From assembly GCA_951812625.1 (NCBI GenBank), contig CATOSP010000002.1:2180788-2244787 (forward strand): DNA of 64,000 bases, in the 5' to 3' direction. The translations under genes were made by a program, and so were the position numbers. Source of the stretch: an uncultured Dehalococcoidia bacterium (GTDB lineage Bacteria > Chloroflexota > Dehalococcoidia > Lucifugimonadales > UBA3495). The notes under the pieces were generated by a model. The model searched no databases. It was not told the origin of the DNA and saw nothing but the letters and a program-made list of their open reading frames with translations. Positions 43,412 to 52,470 of this stretch are shown piece after piece. Each line of letters starts with the position of its first letter. Position 1 is the first letter of the stretch.

Positions 43412-43449
43412 AGTCCTTCCCTAGAGTCCTTCCCTAGAGACCTTCCCAT
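43411..43449. repeat. Three tandem copies of a 13-bp repeat
   Basis: Unit gagtccttcccta at 43411, 43424 and 43437 (last copy diverged). It lies between the SIS gene stop and the CMD gene; no function is evident. Confidence 0.8.
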
Positions 43450-43478
43450 AGGCATCGACAACTTAAGGAGCAAGAAAC

Positions 43479-43853
43479 ATGGCAACCGATGACGCCCGAG
43501 ACTTCCTCCAACGTACGCAGCAAGACCGGGGTTACACCCTAGAAATGCACCGAATCATGGCAGCCGCAGACCTGGAGTGGGCCAAGAAGTACAACGAATT
43601 TATCGAGGCCACCTACACGGGGCAGCGTTTACTGGACCGCAAAACCAAGGAGCTTTTGCAGATAGTTGTCGAGGCCGCGCTGCGGGCTGACGTGGAGCAG
43701 ATTCAAGCCCATGTGAGGGTCGCGCTCCAGGAAGGCGCAAGCCCCCGGGAGATACTGGAGGCATTGCAGGCAGTAATTGCTCCCATGGGTGCCCTGGCCT
43801 TCCGCCGAGGCGTACAGGCCTGGGCTGCCGAGACAGGTCTTGACGCAGCCTAG
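43479..43853 (+). CDS. Carboxymuconolactone decarboxylase-family protein (Cys-less)
   Basis: 124-aa compact helical protein of the gamma-CMD type. The helix corresponding to AhpD CxxCxxxH reads ALRADVEQIQAHV: His is kept, both Cys are lost, as in true CMDs. TAAGGAG lies upstream of ATG 43479. The oligomeric CMD fold is likely. The substrate is unknown; it may act with the SIS protein. Confidence 0.82.
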   Translation: MATDDARDFLQRTQQDRGYTLEMHRIMAAADLEWAKKYNEFIEATYTGQRLLDRKTKELLQIVVEAALRADVEQIQAHVRVALQEGASPREILEALQAVIAPMGALAFRRGVQAWAAETGLDAA

Positions 43854-43946
43854 GAGATTTCCCGGTTTCTTGGACCGGATAACATCCCCTCATCGCCGCA
43901 CTGGTGGGAATGATGGGATGCAGAGTACCAATCCCGTTAGGTGCTT

Positions 43947-44369
43947 CTATTCCTGTGGCGGGGTGTAACTGACCTGCCACTTGATGCCGAACTTGTCCTT
44001 CAGCGCGCCGAAGTAAGAACCCCAGAACATATCCTGCATGTCCATCTCCACTTCACCGCCCTCAGAGAGCTTGGCGAACCGGTCATCGGCCTCGTCCTTG
44101 GTGTCTGAGTTGAAGGATATGTAGAAGTTGTTCCCGAAGACCGGCGGCGGGCCAAATGCGGAGCACAAGTCGCTGCCCATGAGGACGCTGGAGCCGATGG
44201 GAAGGGATGCGTGCATGATTCGGTCCTTCTCGTCCTCTGGGATATCCATGCCCGGCGGACCGTTACGGAATGTCTCCAGGGATATGAACTCGCCACCGAA
44301 TACGGACCGGTAGAACTCAAACGCCTCGCGGCAGTTGTCGTGAAAGTTCAGATAAGTATTGAGGGACAT
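43947..44369 (-). CDS. VOC-superfamily protein (PhnB/glyoxalase-like)
   Basis: 140-aa protein of the PhnB-like VOC group (LNFHDNCREAFEFYRSVFGGEF, MHASLPIGSSVLMGSD, WGSYFGALKDKFGIKWQV). The paired beta-alpha-beta-beta-beta modules are visible. Members are often annotated 3-demethylubiquinone methyltransferase-like, but most have no known activity. GGAGG lies upstream of the ATG at 44369. Monocistronic on the minus strand. Confidence 0.83.
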   Translation of the reverse strand: MSLNTYLNFHDNCREAFEFYRSVFGGEFISLETFRNGPPGMDIPEDEKDRIMHASLPIGSSVLMGSDLCSAFGPPPVFGNNFYISFNSDTKDEADDRFAKLSEGGEVEMDMQDMFWGSYFGALKDKFGIKWQVSYTPPQE

Positions 44370-44499
44370 GACTCCTCCGATAACAACAGTGTGACAAACG
44401 CCGTGAGGCTATAACAAGGCAACCCAAAGGGTCAGTTTGAGGCCCTCCAATATGCGTCGGCCATTGCCGGTTTCACGGCGAACGTGAGTGGGGCTGTGG

Positions 44500-45543
44500 C
44501 TACTCCAGTTGCCGGAGTCTTGGGTCCAGAGCGTCCCGCAGCCAGTCGCCGAACAGGTTGAGAGACAGCACCGTCAGGAATATGGCCAGACCTGGAAACG
44601 TCGAAATCCACCAGGCTTTCGCAATGTAGTCCCGCCCCTCGGATAGCATCAACCCCCAGGCTGGCGTCGGCTTCGGAACACCAGCACCCAGGAAGCTCAG
44701 GGCGGCCTCCAGCAGAATGACCACGCCAACCAGCAGAGTCGCCACCACGATTACGCTGTTGGTTATCCCTGGCAGGATATGGACGAACATGATTCGCAGC
44801 GTCCCGGCCCCAGACACCCGGGCCAGTGCAACGTAGTCCGCGGTCTTGACCCTCAGCACCTCACCCCGCGTGACACGTGTGAACAGGGGCCAGATAGCTA
44901 TGGCCATAATCCCGACGATCAGCTGAAAAGACGGACCCAAGGCAACCACCAATACGAGAGCAATCAGGATCAGTGGCAGGGCAAGTATAATGTCCACCAA
45001 CCGCATGACCGCCTCGTCAATCCACCCACCATACCATCCGGCCGTCAGGCCAAGCACGGTGCCCATCGTGCCGCCCACCAGCAGTGTCAAAGCGGCCATG
45101 ACCAGAGAAATCCGCGCACCGTGGATGATACGGGTCAGCAGGTCTCTGCCAAGGTGGTCGGTGCCCAGCAGGTACTTGGTTGTTCCCTCAGGGCGAGTCA
45201 CCACGGTTATCTGGCTCCCTACGGCCACATCAGGATCAATCCGCTTAGCGTCATGCTCCGTGATCTGGTCAACCGTGACGTTGGTCTTCTGCAACGGGCT
45301 CCCTGGCACAACTGTTTTAAGCTCGGTTATCTCCCCACTCCAAAAAGGAGGCGACAGGCGATCAACAAGCACTCCTTTCTCAGGATGATGTGGGGATATC
45401 CAGTCGGCGGTGATTCCAGCGACGACTACGGAGGTCAGGATAAGCACTGGGATTATCAGCACCGGTCTCCGCCAGCGCAGGACCGCCCGGAAGGCGCGTA
45501 CCCACACCGGCTGAGGTGGCGCGAAGGCAGAAACGTCGGTCAT
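44500..45543 (-). CDS. Peptide/nickel-type ABC transporter permease (DppC-like)
   Basis: 347-aa inner-membrane permease. N-terminal helix (RRPVLIIPVLILTSVVVAGI), a periplasmic loop with a long insertion, then GTDHLGRDLLTRIIHGARISL, and the EAA loop EAALSFLGAGVPKPTPAWGLMLSEGRDYI, which contacts the ATPase. It is the DppC/OppC type. It starts 18 bp downstream of the DppB-like gene. Transports peptides or other small organics with the binding protein at 47-49 kb. Confidence 0.9.
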   Translation of the reverse strand: MTDVSAFAPPQPVWVRAFRAVLRWRRPVLIIPVLILTSVVVAGITADWISPHHPEKGVLVDRLSPPFWSGEITELKTVVPGSPLQKTNVTVDQITEHDAKRIDPDVAVGSQITVVTRPEGTTKYLLGTDHLGRDLLTRIIHGARISLVMAALTLLVGGTMGTVLGLTAGWYGGWIDEAVMRLVDIILALPLILIALVLVVALGPSFQLIVGIMAIAIWPLFTRVTRGEVLRVKTADYVALARVSGAGTLRIMFVHILPGITNSVIVVATLLVGVVILLEAALSFLGAGVPKPTPAWGLMLSEGRDYIAKAWWISTFPGLAIFLTVLSLNLFGDWLRDALDPRLRQLE

Positions 45544-45561
45544 GGAGTTTCCCTATGCCCC

Positions 45562-46482
45562 CTAGGTGTACCGGATTCTTGGGTCGATGTAGGCGTACAG
45601 TACGTCCACGAGCAGGGCGACAAATACATACCCGAGCGTGAACATGATCGTAAGCCCCTGAATCAGCGGGTAGTCAGCAGCGAACAGGGCCTGCACCGCC
45701 AATTGACCCATACCCGGCCATGCAAACACCAGTTCGGTGGTAATGGATCCTGTCAGAATTGCAGGCATGGAAACACCGGCCAGTGTAAGGGGGGGAATTA
45801 ACGCATTACGGAAAGCATGCTTCCAGATAATAGACCGGGTGGACAGTCCCTTGGCACGTGCCAGCTTGACGTATTCTGAATCGAGCGTGTCCAGCATCGC
45901 AGAGCGCATCAAGCGCAGGCTCCCTGCCAGGAATCCACCCCACGCCAAGGTGATGGTAGGCAGAATGAAGCTGTTCCATTCGTATCGCCCGGAAGGGGGA
46001 ACCAGGTCCAGTCCCACCGCGAAAATGAATATGAACATGATTCCCAACCAGAACGAAGGCGCAGCCTGGCCAATCAGCGCGACAGCTCTTCCTACCTGGT
46101 CGAGAATGCTTCCCCGCTTGACTGCTGACAACACTCCCAACGGGATTCCGACAATCAAGGCGAGGAGGAAAGCGGCGCCACCCAGCTGAAGAGTAGGAAC
46201 AACGCGTTCGGAGATGATCTCCATGACCGGACGGTCCTGCTGGAGCGACACACCAAAGTCGCCCTGGAGTACCCCTCCCATGAAGATCGCGTACTGCTGA
46301 TAATAGGGTTTGTCCAGCCCTAATTCCTTCCCCAGCAACTCCCACTGCTCGTCGGTAGCCATTTCGTCCAAGAGCAGATTTCGAGGGTCTCCGCTCACCC
46401 GCGCCATGACGAAAATAATCATTGACACCGCAAACAGGGTGATGATCATCAGGAAAAATCGCCGCATCAAGAACCGCTGCAT
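45562..46482 (-). CDS. Peptide/nickel-type ABC transporter permease (DppB-like)
   Basis: 306-aa inner-membrane permease of the DppB/OppB type. N-terminal TM (FFLMIITLFAVSMIIFVMARVSGDP), the loop LGLDKPYYQQYAIFMGGVLQGDFGVS, and the EAA region ARAKGLSTRSIIWKHAFRNALIPPLTLAG. Six helices are expected. It precedes the DppC-like gene and follows a small membrane protein, in one minus-strand operon with the binding protein upstream. Confidence 0.92.
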   Translation of the reverse strand: MQRFLMRRFFLMIITLFAVSMIIFVMARVSGDPRNLLLDEMATDEQWELLGKELGLDKPYYQQYAIFMGGVLQGDFGVSLQQDRPVMEIISERVVPTLQLGGAAFLLALIVGIPLGVLSAVKRGSILDQVGRAVALIGQAAPSFWLGIMFIFIFAVGLDLVPPSGRYEWNSFILPTITLAWGGFLAGSLRLMRSAMLDTLDSEYVKLARAKGLSTRSIIWKHAFRNALIPPLTLAGVSMPAILTGSITTELVFAWPGMGQLAVQALFAADYPLIQGLTIMFTLGYVFVALLVDVLYAYIDPRIRYT

Positions 46483-46528
46483 ATCACCACGCCAAAGCCA
46501 AAATCCTCAAGTCTGGCCAGTTACGTTC

Positions 46529-46963
46529 TTATCGTCTGAAGCCGAGGACCTCTCTGGCGACTCCCGCCAGCAGGGTGCCCGCGTTGCCCCCGAGGGTTGC
46601 GCCAAAAGCCGCGTAGGAAAAGATGCTGATTTGGGGCCTGGCGCAGCACTCGACCTCAGCCATTATCCTGTAGTTGAACCCGGCCCATGAACCGACCACA
46701 CCACCCACCAGGCCTATCACACCCCAGAGAAGGAGGTCAGAGCGGGTGTTCCCGTCGATCCGAAGCCACACCAACGAGCCGCCGAGTCCGGCTCCGATGC
46801 CTGCGCCCAACAGGAACATCACGTCTCGGGTTGTCTTCGACATCGCATCGGTGAAGAAATAGTAGAGCCCCCACGCCACCCACACTCCCACGATGCTGAG
46901 CACGAGGGCCAGGAGTAACCCTAACCCCGCGCGCCCAGCGATTGACAGGATGGCTGCCGCCAA
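46529..46963 (-). CDS. Small integral membrane protein within the ABC operon
   Basis: 144-aa protein with about four hydrophobic helices (GLGLLLALVLSIVGVWVAWGLYYF; VMFLLGAGIGAGLGGSLVWL; LLLWGVIGLVGGVVGSWAGF; SYAAFGATLGGNAGTLLAG). TTG start. I do not recognise a family. It lies between the substrate-binding protein and the DppB-like permease genes, so it may be an accessory of this importer or simply carried in the operon. Gly-rich helices suggest tight packing. Confidence 0.7.
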   Translation of the reverse strand: MAAAILSIAGRAGLGLLLALVLSIVGVWVAWGLYYFFTDAMSKTTRDVMFLLGAGIGAGLGGSLVWLRIDGNTRSDLLLWGVIGLVGGVVGSWAGFNYRIMAEVECCARPQISIFSYAAFGATLGGNAGTLLAGVAREVLGFRR

Positions 46964-47018
46964 ACCGGCATCACCACCTTGACCAGAGATTTAAGACCAC
47001 CAGGTTTGGTCCCAGGCC

Positions 47019-48899
47019 CTACTGTGCCTGCAGGTTAGGCGCGTGCTCAAAGGCGGTCGGGTTCCGCGTCTCTGCATAGTTCAGGTGTTCGTTCCAGGCC
47101 GCTGTGTAGGGCGCGAGAGGATACACCCCGTTCTGGGCATAGAGGCCTACTGACAGGGCGTTATCGTACATGAACTTGGCGGCCTCCGCCATTAGAGCGT
47201 ACCTGGCTTCGTCGTCGACCGTACCCAACGCTTGCTCCATGGTATCCCGCAAATAGGGGTGGTCCACACCGAAGTTCCAGGCACTCTCATGGTTGAAGGC
47301 AACGGCCCAGCGGTCCAATGGGTCGACCGCGACGTGTGTGTGCTGGTACGCCTGGTTGTAGGTGCGGGTCACGATACCCGGCCGGAAGGTGGCATAGGGC
47401 ATGTTCAACTCGTTGGCAGTCACTCCTACTTCACCCCACATCTGGGCGATGGCGCCGTTGACTTCAGCATTCCTGAAGCCATTGACGGGTGTCAGGTCGA
47501 TGGTGAACCCGTCTGGATACCCTGCTTCGGCCAGCAACTGCCTGGCCCTCTCCGGGCTGAACTCCCACTGCCTATATTCGGGAGGGAGCTTCTCCAGGTG
47601 GAAAGCCCAGGCCGGTATGGGGTCGGCGATTGCCTCGCCCCTCAGGAGCGTGTCCACTATCGTTTCCCGGTCGATAGCAATGGACAACGCCGTCCGCACC
47701 ATTGCGGCCTTCTTCCATTCCTCCGATTCAGGGTCCGGATTGCTGGAAATCCAGGGTAGAGAGGGGTCGAAGCCGGGGACTCTCTCCATATGTTCCGGCG
47801 TACGCGAGCCGTCTTCGTTGACTCCTACATAGTAGTTGCCGTAGAAAGCCAGACTCACGCCACTGCCGCCCGGGATCCTCATGAGCGAGGTGTCTGCCAC
47901 CTCTTCAACGGCCGGGATAGAGTCAAGTTTCTCCATCACCATGCTCGTAATCTGGCCGGTCTTGAAATTGGCGATCCGCGTCGACTCTTCGGGGATGTGG
48001 AGCCAAACCATTTCAGCGAAGTACGGGGTCTTGCGCCAGTGGTCATCGACTGCGGCCCACTTGGTGAACTGGTCACCCTTGTGTTCCACGAATTCCCAGG
48101 GACCGGTAGCGGCCATGTTCCTGCTTGCCGCATCAACGCCAACTTCCTCGACCTGCTTCTGGCTCACAATGTTAACGTGAACGAATGCAAGTAGGCTCAG
48201 GGTGTCGTACTGGGGCGTCCCGGTATTCACCTGAATGGTGTAGTCGTCCAACTTCGTGGTACGACCCTCATCAATCTCCCCGGTAACGGTCGTACCTTCC
48301 TTGATGTCTGCCCCGATACCCCAGACCCTTCTTATATGAGCATTGTAGGCCATGCGGGAGTTCTCGCCCCCCATCATCTTCATGCTCCACAAAACGCCGT
48401 CGGCATCCAACTCACCGTAGCCCTTGTGGAACTTGACGCCTTCCTGGATCTTGAAGGTCCAGGTTACCCCGTCCGGGGCCACTTCCCACTCTTCAATTAG
48501 CCTGGGAATTACCTGCCTCTGCTCGTTCATATAGAGCAGGGTCTCGGCTGTAGTGTACCCGTTGTGATGGTAAGCCGCACCCTCGGTTACCGATGGGAAC
48601 ACGTGGAACGGCGGCAGTCCACTCACACCGTAGTTGAAAGTGCCAGTCGGCCCCATCATGCTTGAAGTATCCGGCATCGCGGCCGGTTCGGGAGTGGCAG
48701 TAGCCGCGGCCATCGATTCCCCTGAACTTGCTGAGGGAGTGCTTTCCGCCATTGCCATGGCGGGCGCTTCAGTTGCTTGCATTGCAGGTGCGGTGGTGGG
48801 GGATTCCTCTGCTGCTCCGCAGGCTACCGCAACTATCAGGACAAGAGCCAATAGAGCGAAAGCGAATAGTTGGGGTAGTGGGAGCCATTGGTGCCTCAT
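47019..48899 (-). CDS. ABC transporter substrate-binding lipoprotein (SBP_bac_5, peptide/nickel type)
   Basis: 626-aa extracytoplasmic binding protein for oligopeptides or related solutes. The lipoprotein signal is QLFAFALLALVLIVAVACGAAEE, followed by a Thr/Ala/Ser-rich linker. The family core follows: IPRLIEEWEVAPDGVTWTF, VKFHKGYGELDADGV, and AGYPDGFTIDLTPVNG. ATG 48899 has GGAGG upstream; the longer frame to 49001 is not needed. First gene of the operon with a promoter at 49070-49099. No ATPase gene is in the operon within this window. Confidence 0.92.
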   Translation of the reverse strand: MRHQWLPLPQLFAFALLALVLIVAVACGAAEESPTTAPAMQATEAPAMAMAESTPSASSGESMAAATATPEPAAMPDTSSMMGPTGTFNYGVSGLPPFHVFPSVTEGAAYHHNGYTTAETLLYMNEQRQVIPRLIEEWEVAPDGVTWTFKIQEGVKFHKGYGELDADGVLWSMKMMGGENSRMAYNAHIRRVWGIGADIKEGTTVTGEIDEGRTTKLDDYTIQVNTGTPQYDTLSLLAFVHVNIVSQKQVEEVGVDAASRNMAATGPWEFVEHKGDQFTKWAAVDDHWRKTPYFAEMVWLHIPEESTRIANFKTGQITSMVMEKLDSIPAVEEVADTSLMRIPGGSGVSLAFYGNYYVGVNEDGSRTPEHMERVPGFDPSLPWISSNPDPESEEWKKAAMVRTALSIAIDRETIVDTLLRGEAIADPIPAWAFHLEKLPPEYRQWEFSPERARQLLAEAGYPDGFTIDLTPVNGFRNAEVNGAIAQMWGEVGVTANELNMPYATFRPGIVTRTYNQAYQHTHVAVDPLDRWAVAFNHESAWNFGVDHPYLRDTMEQALGTVDDEARYALMAEAAKFMYDNALSVGLYAQNGVYPLAPYTAAWNEHLNYAETRNPTAFEHAPNLQAQ

Positions 48900-49001
48900 G
48901 TCAGAACCTCCGAATTCCGAAAAAATAGGGCAGTCCCTCATGCCGTGTCTCAGCGCATCCCGACTTGACCAATGCCTGTGCTTTCCTATACCCGTCGGCA
49001 T

Positions 49002-49361
49002 TGACCAGAGTTAGCTCTATGCCGGGGCGCCTTCGCGCAGCATTTGGACTGCCCTTAAATGGACGCCGTAATATAGACTACCATTCCACGATAAGTCAAT
49101 AGGCAATAGCACTCGGGGTAGCAGCGCGAATTCAGCATTCCCCTGGCTCGACCGGGGTAGTTTCATCCCCCCGGACCGTTGCCGTCCCTCCACCCCACTG
49201 ACACTCGGTCCTTGCAAGGCCAGCTTGCATCTCCATGTCATGTCTCTACCCGCCTGTCCCACCGCGCCGCGCACACGTGTTCCGGAATCCAACTCGCCGC
49301 CACCCCGTCGAATGATCAGAAATGTCTGGACAGAATCCAAGCGGAGGCTACTTGCTGTACG
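49002..49361. other. Intergenic region with promoter only
   Basis: About 360 bp without a supported gene, between two minus-strand genes. The transcription start of the ABC operon is predicted here; nothing else is recognised. Confidence 0.6.
49070..49099 (-). promoter_or_regulatory. Promoter of the peptide ABC operon
   Basis: The minus strand shows TTGACT (complement of 49094-49099), 18-nt spacer and TATATT (complement of 49070-49075). Expected start near 49063, leaving a leader of about 165 nt. Confidence 0.65.
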
Positions 49362-50501
49362 TTATCGGCTGACTCCATACAGTCGGTTGAGGTTCGAATA
49401 CCTGCCCGGGTCCAGGTCTCGCCCCGACAGGCCGGGGTAGTCCGGGCCGTAGCGATGGGCCCGGAACAGGGAGTTGACGTAATCGGGCTGGGCACCGGGA
49501 GTTTGGACGCGACCGGCAGCGAAGAAGGGGTAGATGTACTCCCACACGATCTCCTTGTTCTGGGTAACCTCGAAGATGCGGCCGGGAGTGCCCTCGCAAA
49601 TCAGGGTGTTGCCGTTGGGCAGGCGTTCAGCGCTGCTGGTAGCCTGGCTGTAGAATGAGTAGGCTGGCTTACCCTGATATTCCCACACGATCTCGCTGGT
49701 GGCCGGATCAACCTCGATGACCCTGGAAAAGCTGGAGCGGGGCCGGTGCATACCGTTGTCAAATACCAGGATGTTCCCGTTGTCCAGACAGGTGGGATGA
49801 TGCGGGTGGGCCAGTTGTCCGTGCCCCCACTTCCAGCGGAACTCCCCGCTCTCCTTATCGACTATGCCCACAACATCAATCAGCCGGTAGCTCACGATGA
49901 AGTCCCCGTTGGGCATCACCTTCAGAGAGTTGCCGTGGGTCCATTCAGCCCGGTCTTCCAAGGGGCAGAGTACATCTTCCTCCAAGCTAAGGTGTTCCCA
50001 GGCCCTCCAGTCGTATACCACAGTGCCGTCGGGGGCTATCTCCTGGACCCGGTCACCGAACATCTGATCCGGGTCCTCCGGGCTGGACATACCGCCCCTG
50101 ACCTGTTGTGTAAACTCCCTGGAGAGCAGTTCGAACTGAAGGGTCAGAGTATTCCCATTGGGCAAACGCTCATAGTCGTGGTGGACCAAGGGGTTGCGGT
50201 AGTCCCAAACCACATTGCCATCCCAGTCGAGCTCCAGGATGGCTGCGGATGAGCCGCCGATCTTCTCAGCTCCGCCAGCGTCTTCCGCCGGCGCGGTTCG
50301 GATGAGCAGGTTCCCGTAAGGGAGCAACTGCGCGTAGCCGATACCCTCCGGCGAGTACCAGCGGTGGCAAATTCGGCCTTCCATGTCGATCAGGTTGGCA
50401 TCAAGGCCGCCCCTGGAATTGGTGGTCAGGGTGTATCCGCGGTAGCAATGCTGCGGGGCATAGTAAATCAGACCTGTGGGGTGATGACTGGACCAACCCA
50501 T
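49362..50501 (-). CDS. Arylsulfotransferase (ASST)-like beta-propeller protein
   Basis: 379-aa protein with propeller repeats of the type ERLPNGNTL, LKVMPNGDFIVSYR and CLDNGNILVFDNG, typical of ASST enzymes that move sulfate between phenols without PAPS. Candidate catalytic histidines are in EWTHGNSL and LAHPHHPTC. It lacks a signal peptide and the N-terminal domain of periplasmic AssT, placing it with the shorter cytosolic or soluble relatives. The sulfuryl-transfer function is inferred, and a link to the sat/apr pathway is only suggestive. Confidence 0.75.
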   Translation of the reverse strand: MGWSSHHPTGLIYYAPQHCYRGYTLTTNSRGGLDANLIDMEGRICHRWYSPEGIGYAQLLPYGNLLIRTAPAEDAGGAEKIGGSSAAILELDWDGNVVWDYRNPLVHHDYERLPNGNTLTLQFELLSREFTQQVRGGMSSPEDPDQMFGDRVQEIAPDGTVVYDWRAWEHLSLEEDVLCPLEDRAEWTHGNSLKVMPNGDFIVSYRLIDVVGIVDKESGEFRWKWGHGQLAHPHHPTCLDNGNILVFDNGMHRPRSSFSRVIEVDPATSEIVWEYQGKPAYSFYSQATSSAERLPNGNTLICEGTPGRIFEVTQNKEIVWEYIYPFFAAGRVQTPGAQPDYVNSLFRAHRYGPDYPGLSGRDLDPGRYSNLNRLYGVSR

Positions 50502-50543
50502 ATCGCCTCCTGGTTCTTGCCTAGTAGACGGCAGTGTACCCGC

Positions 50544-51134
50544 TCAAGCGAGGTGAAGAAAGCGAGCCCCCGCCAATACCCAGGTCGGGACCGGCTCGAT
50601 ACGCCTCATGCCTGCGGTGACCAGCCAGGCCATCCCTGCCCCGATCAACGCCCCCGCCAGTATATCCGTGGGATAGAAGAGTCCGCTGTAGACCCGGGCG
50701 AGACACCAGAGTCCCGCCAGCAGGAACAATACGGCTCCTGCCCTGCGGTTGGCCAGCCAGATTGCTCCCGCTGCGGCAAACGCCACCGCTGCCGGATTGG
50801 CCGGGAAGGACGAATCTGTCGGCTCGTAGAAAAGGGAGGCCAACTCCATGTGTACAAATGGCCGCTCCCGAAAGAAGAACCCATTCAGTATCAAGACAGC
50901 CAGATTGGCAAATCCCAGGGAGATAGCGGCGGCGAGAACTGCCCGCTGGTGACGGCCCCTGGATACTGGGCTATCTCCACGGAACCACAGCCCCAACATC
51001 CAGAAGCAGATGGTCAGGGGAATGAAGTAGTCGCTGACCACCAGGTATGCAGCGTGGTCCAAGACAGTCCACCGACCGATACCCTGGTTCAGGACCGCGA
51101 CTATCATCGCATCGGCGGCGAGGACGGTGTCCAC
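50544..51134 (-). CDS. PAP2-like membrane protein without catalytic histidines
   Basis: 196-aa, about five-TM protein resembling PAP2/undecaprenyl-diphosphatase enzymes. The first motif is kept in part (NGFFFRERPF, Arg-Pro). The second motif, normally PSGH, reads SFPANPAAVAFA. The third, normally SRxxxxxHxxxD, reads ARVYSGLFYPTD, with Phe for the nucleophile His. Both catalytic His are gone, so phosphatase activity is unlikely; a binding or transport role is possible. It ends the plsY operon, starting 2 nt after the preceding gene. Confidence 0.75.
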   Translation of the reverse strand: MDTVLAADAMIVAVLNQGIGRWTVLDHAAYLVVSDYFIPLTICFWMLGLWFRGDSPVSRGRHQRAVLAAAISLGFANLAVLILNGFFFRERPFVHMELASLFYEPTDSSFPANPAAVAFAAAGAIWLANRRAGAVLFLLAGLWCLARVYSGLFYPTDILAGALIGAGMAWLVTAGMRRIEPVPTWVLAGARFLHLA

Positions 51135-51136
51135 GG

Positions 51137-51682
51137 TTATCCATCACCCTCGCCGGGCCTGGTGGCTGGACTGGGTATTTGGGCCGGGTTGTAGCCAGGG
51201 TCTGTCCTGTCCGTCGTGGCATCCTTGAAGCGTCGGCGAAGAGCGGCGAAAGCTGTCCTGCGGTCGCCAGGCAGAGGTCGAAGAATGGGCATCAGGCCCC
51301 GGAACAGTGCGCGAGTGTATCCAGTATCCCGCAACGCGTCGAGTCCGGTAGGGAGGGCATCTATCCCCTTCCCCAGGTTCCAGTTACGCAGGGATGTCAC
51401 GAGGAGCGTGGCGGCCAACCCAGCACCACCACCTGCGAAGAAGTAGCCGAACTGCTCGTTCCCCGTTAGACCGGCCCCCGTGTCCGGCATATTGCGCGGC
51501 TCGGAGAGGAAGAACCACGCGAAGGCCCCGACCCACAGGACAAGGCCGAGAACGAACGTAAGTCCCCGCGACTCGAACAGCATCAGACCGCGCAGGCGAT
51601 TCCAGGCGGCGGCGATTTGATACAGTCCGCAGGAAGCGACGAACACCAAGAGGAAGTAGTCCAGGACGAACGACTCGCTCAA
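51137..51682 (-). CDS. Conserved membrane protein in the plsY operon
   Basis: 181-aa protein with about three helices (LDYFLLVFVASCGLYQIAA, SRGLTFVLGLVLWVGAFAWF, FGYFFAGGGAGLAATLLV), followed by a basic cytosolic tail. No recognised family. It is tightly sandwiched between plsY (8-bp gap) and the PAP2-like gene (2-bp gap), so it is likely part of a lipid or membrane function. No catalytic motif is seen. Confidence 0.7.
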   Translation of the reverse strand: MSESFVLDYFLLVFVASCGLYQIAAAWNRLRGLMLFESRGLTFVLGLVLWVGAFAWFFLSEPRNMPDTGAGLTGNEQFGYFFAGGGAGLAATLLVTSLRNWNLGKGIDALPTGLDALRDTGYTRALFRGLMPILRPLPGDRRTAFAALRRRFKDATTDRTDPGYNPAQIPSPATRPGEGDG

Positions 51683-51689
51683 CCCAAGG

Positions 51690-52331
51690 CTACCTCGATG
51701 AGACCGCCGGACCGCCCTCCGGTTCTAACTGGCCCAAGCGCTTCACGCTGATGTAGTGACTCAGGCCAACCATGATCGGGACGGCGAAGGCGTATACGAT
51801 CAGCGGGTAGGAGTATTCTCCCGGCCAGCGGTCTCCGGTCCCGGTGAACAGGGTAGCCGCCGTGACGGCGGGGATGCCGATAAGAAACGTGGCGAGAGCG
51901 ACGGTCGACCTCTTCGTGAATAGCAACACACCCACTCCGGCGATTGCCAAAGGGACGCCGATTGTCGGGAAGGTCGCCAGGAGCACTCCCACGGCCGTGG
52001 CAGCGCCCCTACCGGCAGGAAACCGCAGGTACAAGGGCCGAATGTGCCCGAAGATGACGGCTACGCCCGCAACCATCCCGGCGGGCATGGAGTTGAACAG
52101 TTCGCGGACGATCAGCGCCGCTATCAACCCCTTGGCAATGTCGACCACGCCCACCAGTATGCCCGGCCAGGGGCCCAGGGTGCGATAAACGTTGGCTGCG
52201 CCAGCGTTGCGGTCCCCGATCTCACCGATATCCAGACCCTTGAGACGGCCAACCGCATAGGCCGTGGGGAAGCTCCCGAGGACATACCCGGCCAGGACGG
52301 CGACAATCCAGGTCCCTGCGTCCCAGAACAA
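51690..52331 (-). CDS. plsY: Acyl-phosphate:glycerol-3-phosphate acyltransferase PlsY
   Basis: 213-aa inner-membrane enzyme making lysophosphatidic acid from acyl phosphate and glycerol 3-phosphate, the first step of phospholipid synthesis. The family motifs are GSFPTAYAVGRLKGLDI, GDRNAGAANVYRTLG (usually GSGNxGATN, here with Asp-Arg) and later FPAGRGAATAVG (the GGKG-type loop, altered). PlsX partner is not in the window. First gene of a three-gene operon; altered glycines in two motifs may mark a paralogue with changed activity. Confidence 0.85.
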   Translation of the reverse strand: MFWDAGTWIVAVLAGYVLGSFPTAYAVGRLKGLDIGEIGDRNAGAANVYRTLGPWPGILVGVVDIAKGLIAALIVRELFNSMPAGMVAGVAVIFGHIRPLYLRFPAGRGAATAVGVLLATFPTIGVPLAIAGVGVLLFTKRSTVALATFLIGIPAVTAATLFTGTGDRWPGEYSYPLIVYAFAVPIMVGLSHYISVKRLGQLEPEGGPAVSSR

Positions 52332-52470
52332 TTCGTTGCGTCTCCCCCCAGTTGAACTATCAAGCTCGGGCCGGTGGAAACCTCCTGGTGGGACGTGCCA
52401 GGGCTGCTCCGCTCATTACGCCAATTGACGGGCTGGAAAAACTTGGCGGACCGCGGCATCACCCGGAGAA

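Noticed and set aside
43411-43449. CRISPR-like or regulatory array
   Set aside because: Only three contiguous 13-bp units without spacers; a simple tandem repeat.
43479-43853. Second selenoprotein candidate among AhpD-like proteins
   Set aside because: The redox positions are Asp and Gln with no in-frame TGA, so Sec is not encoded.
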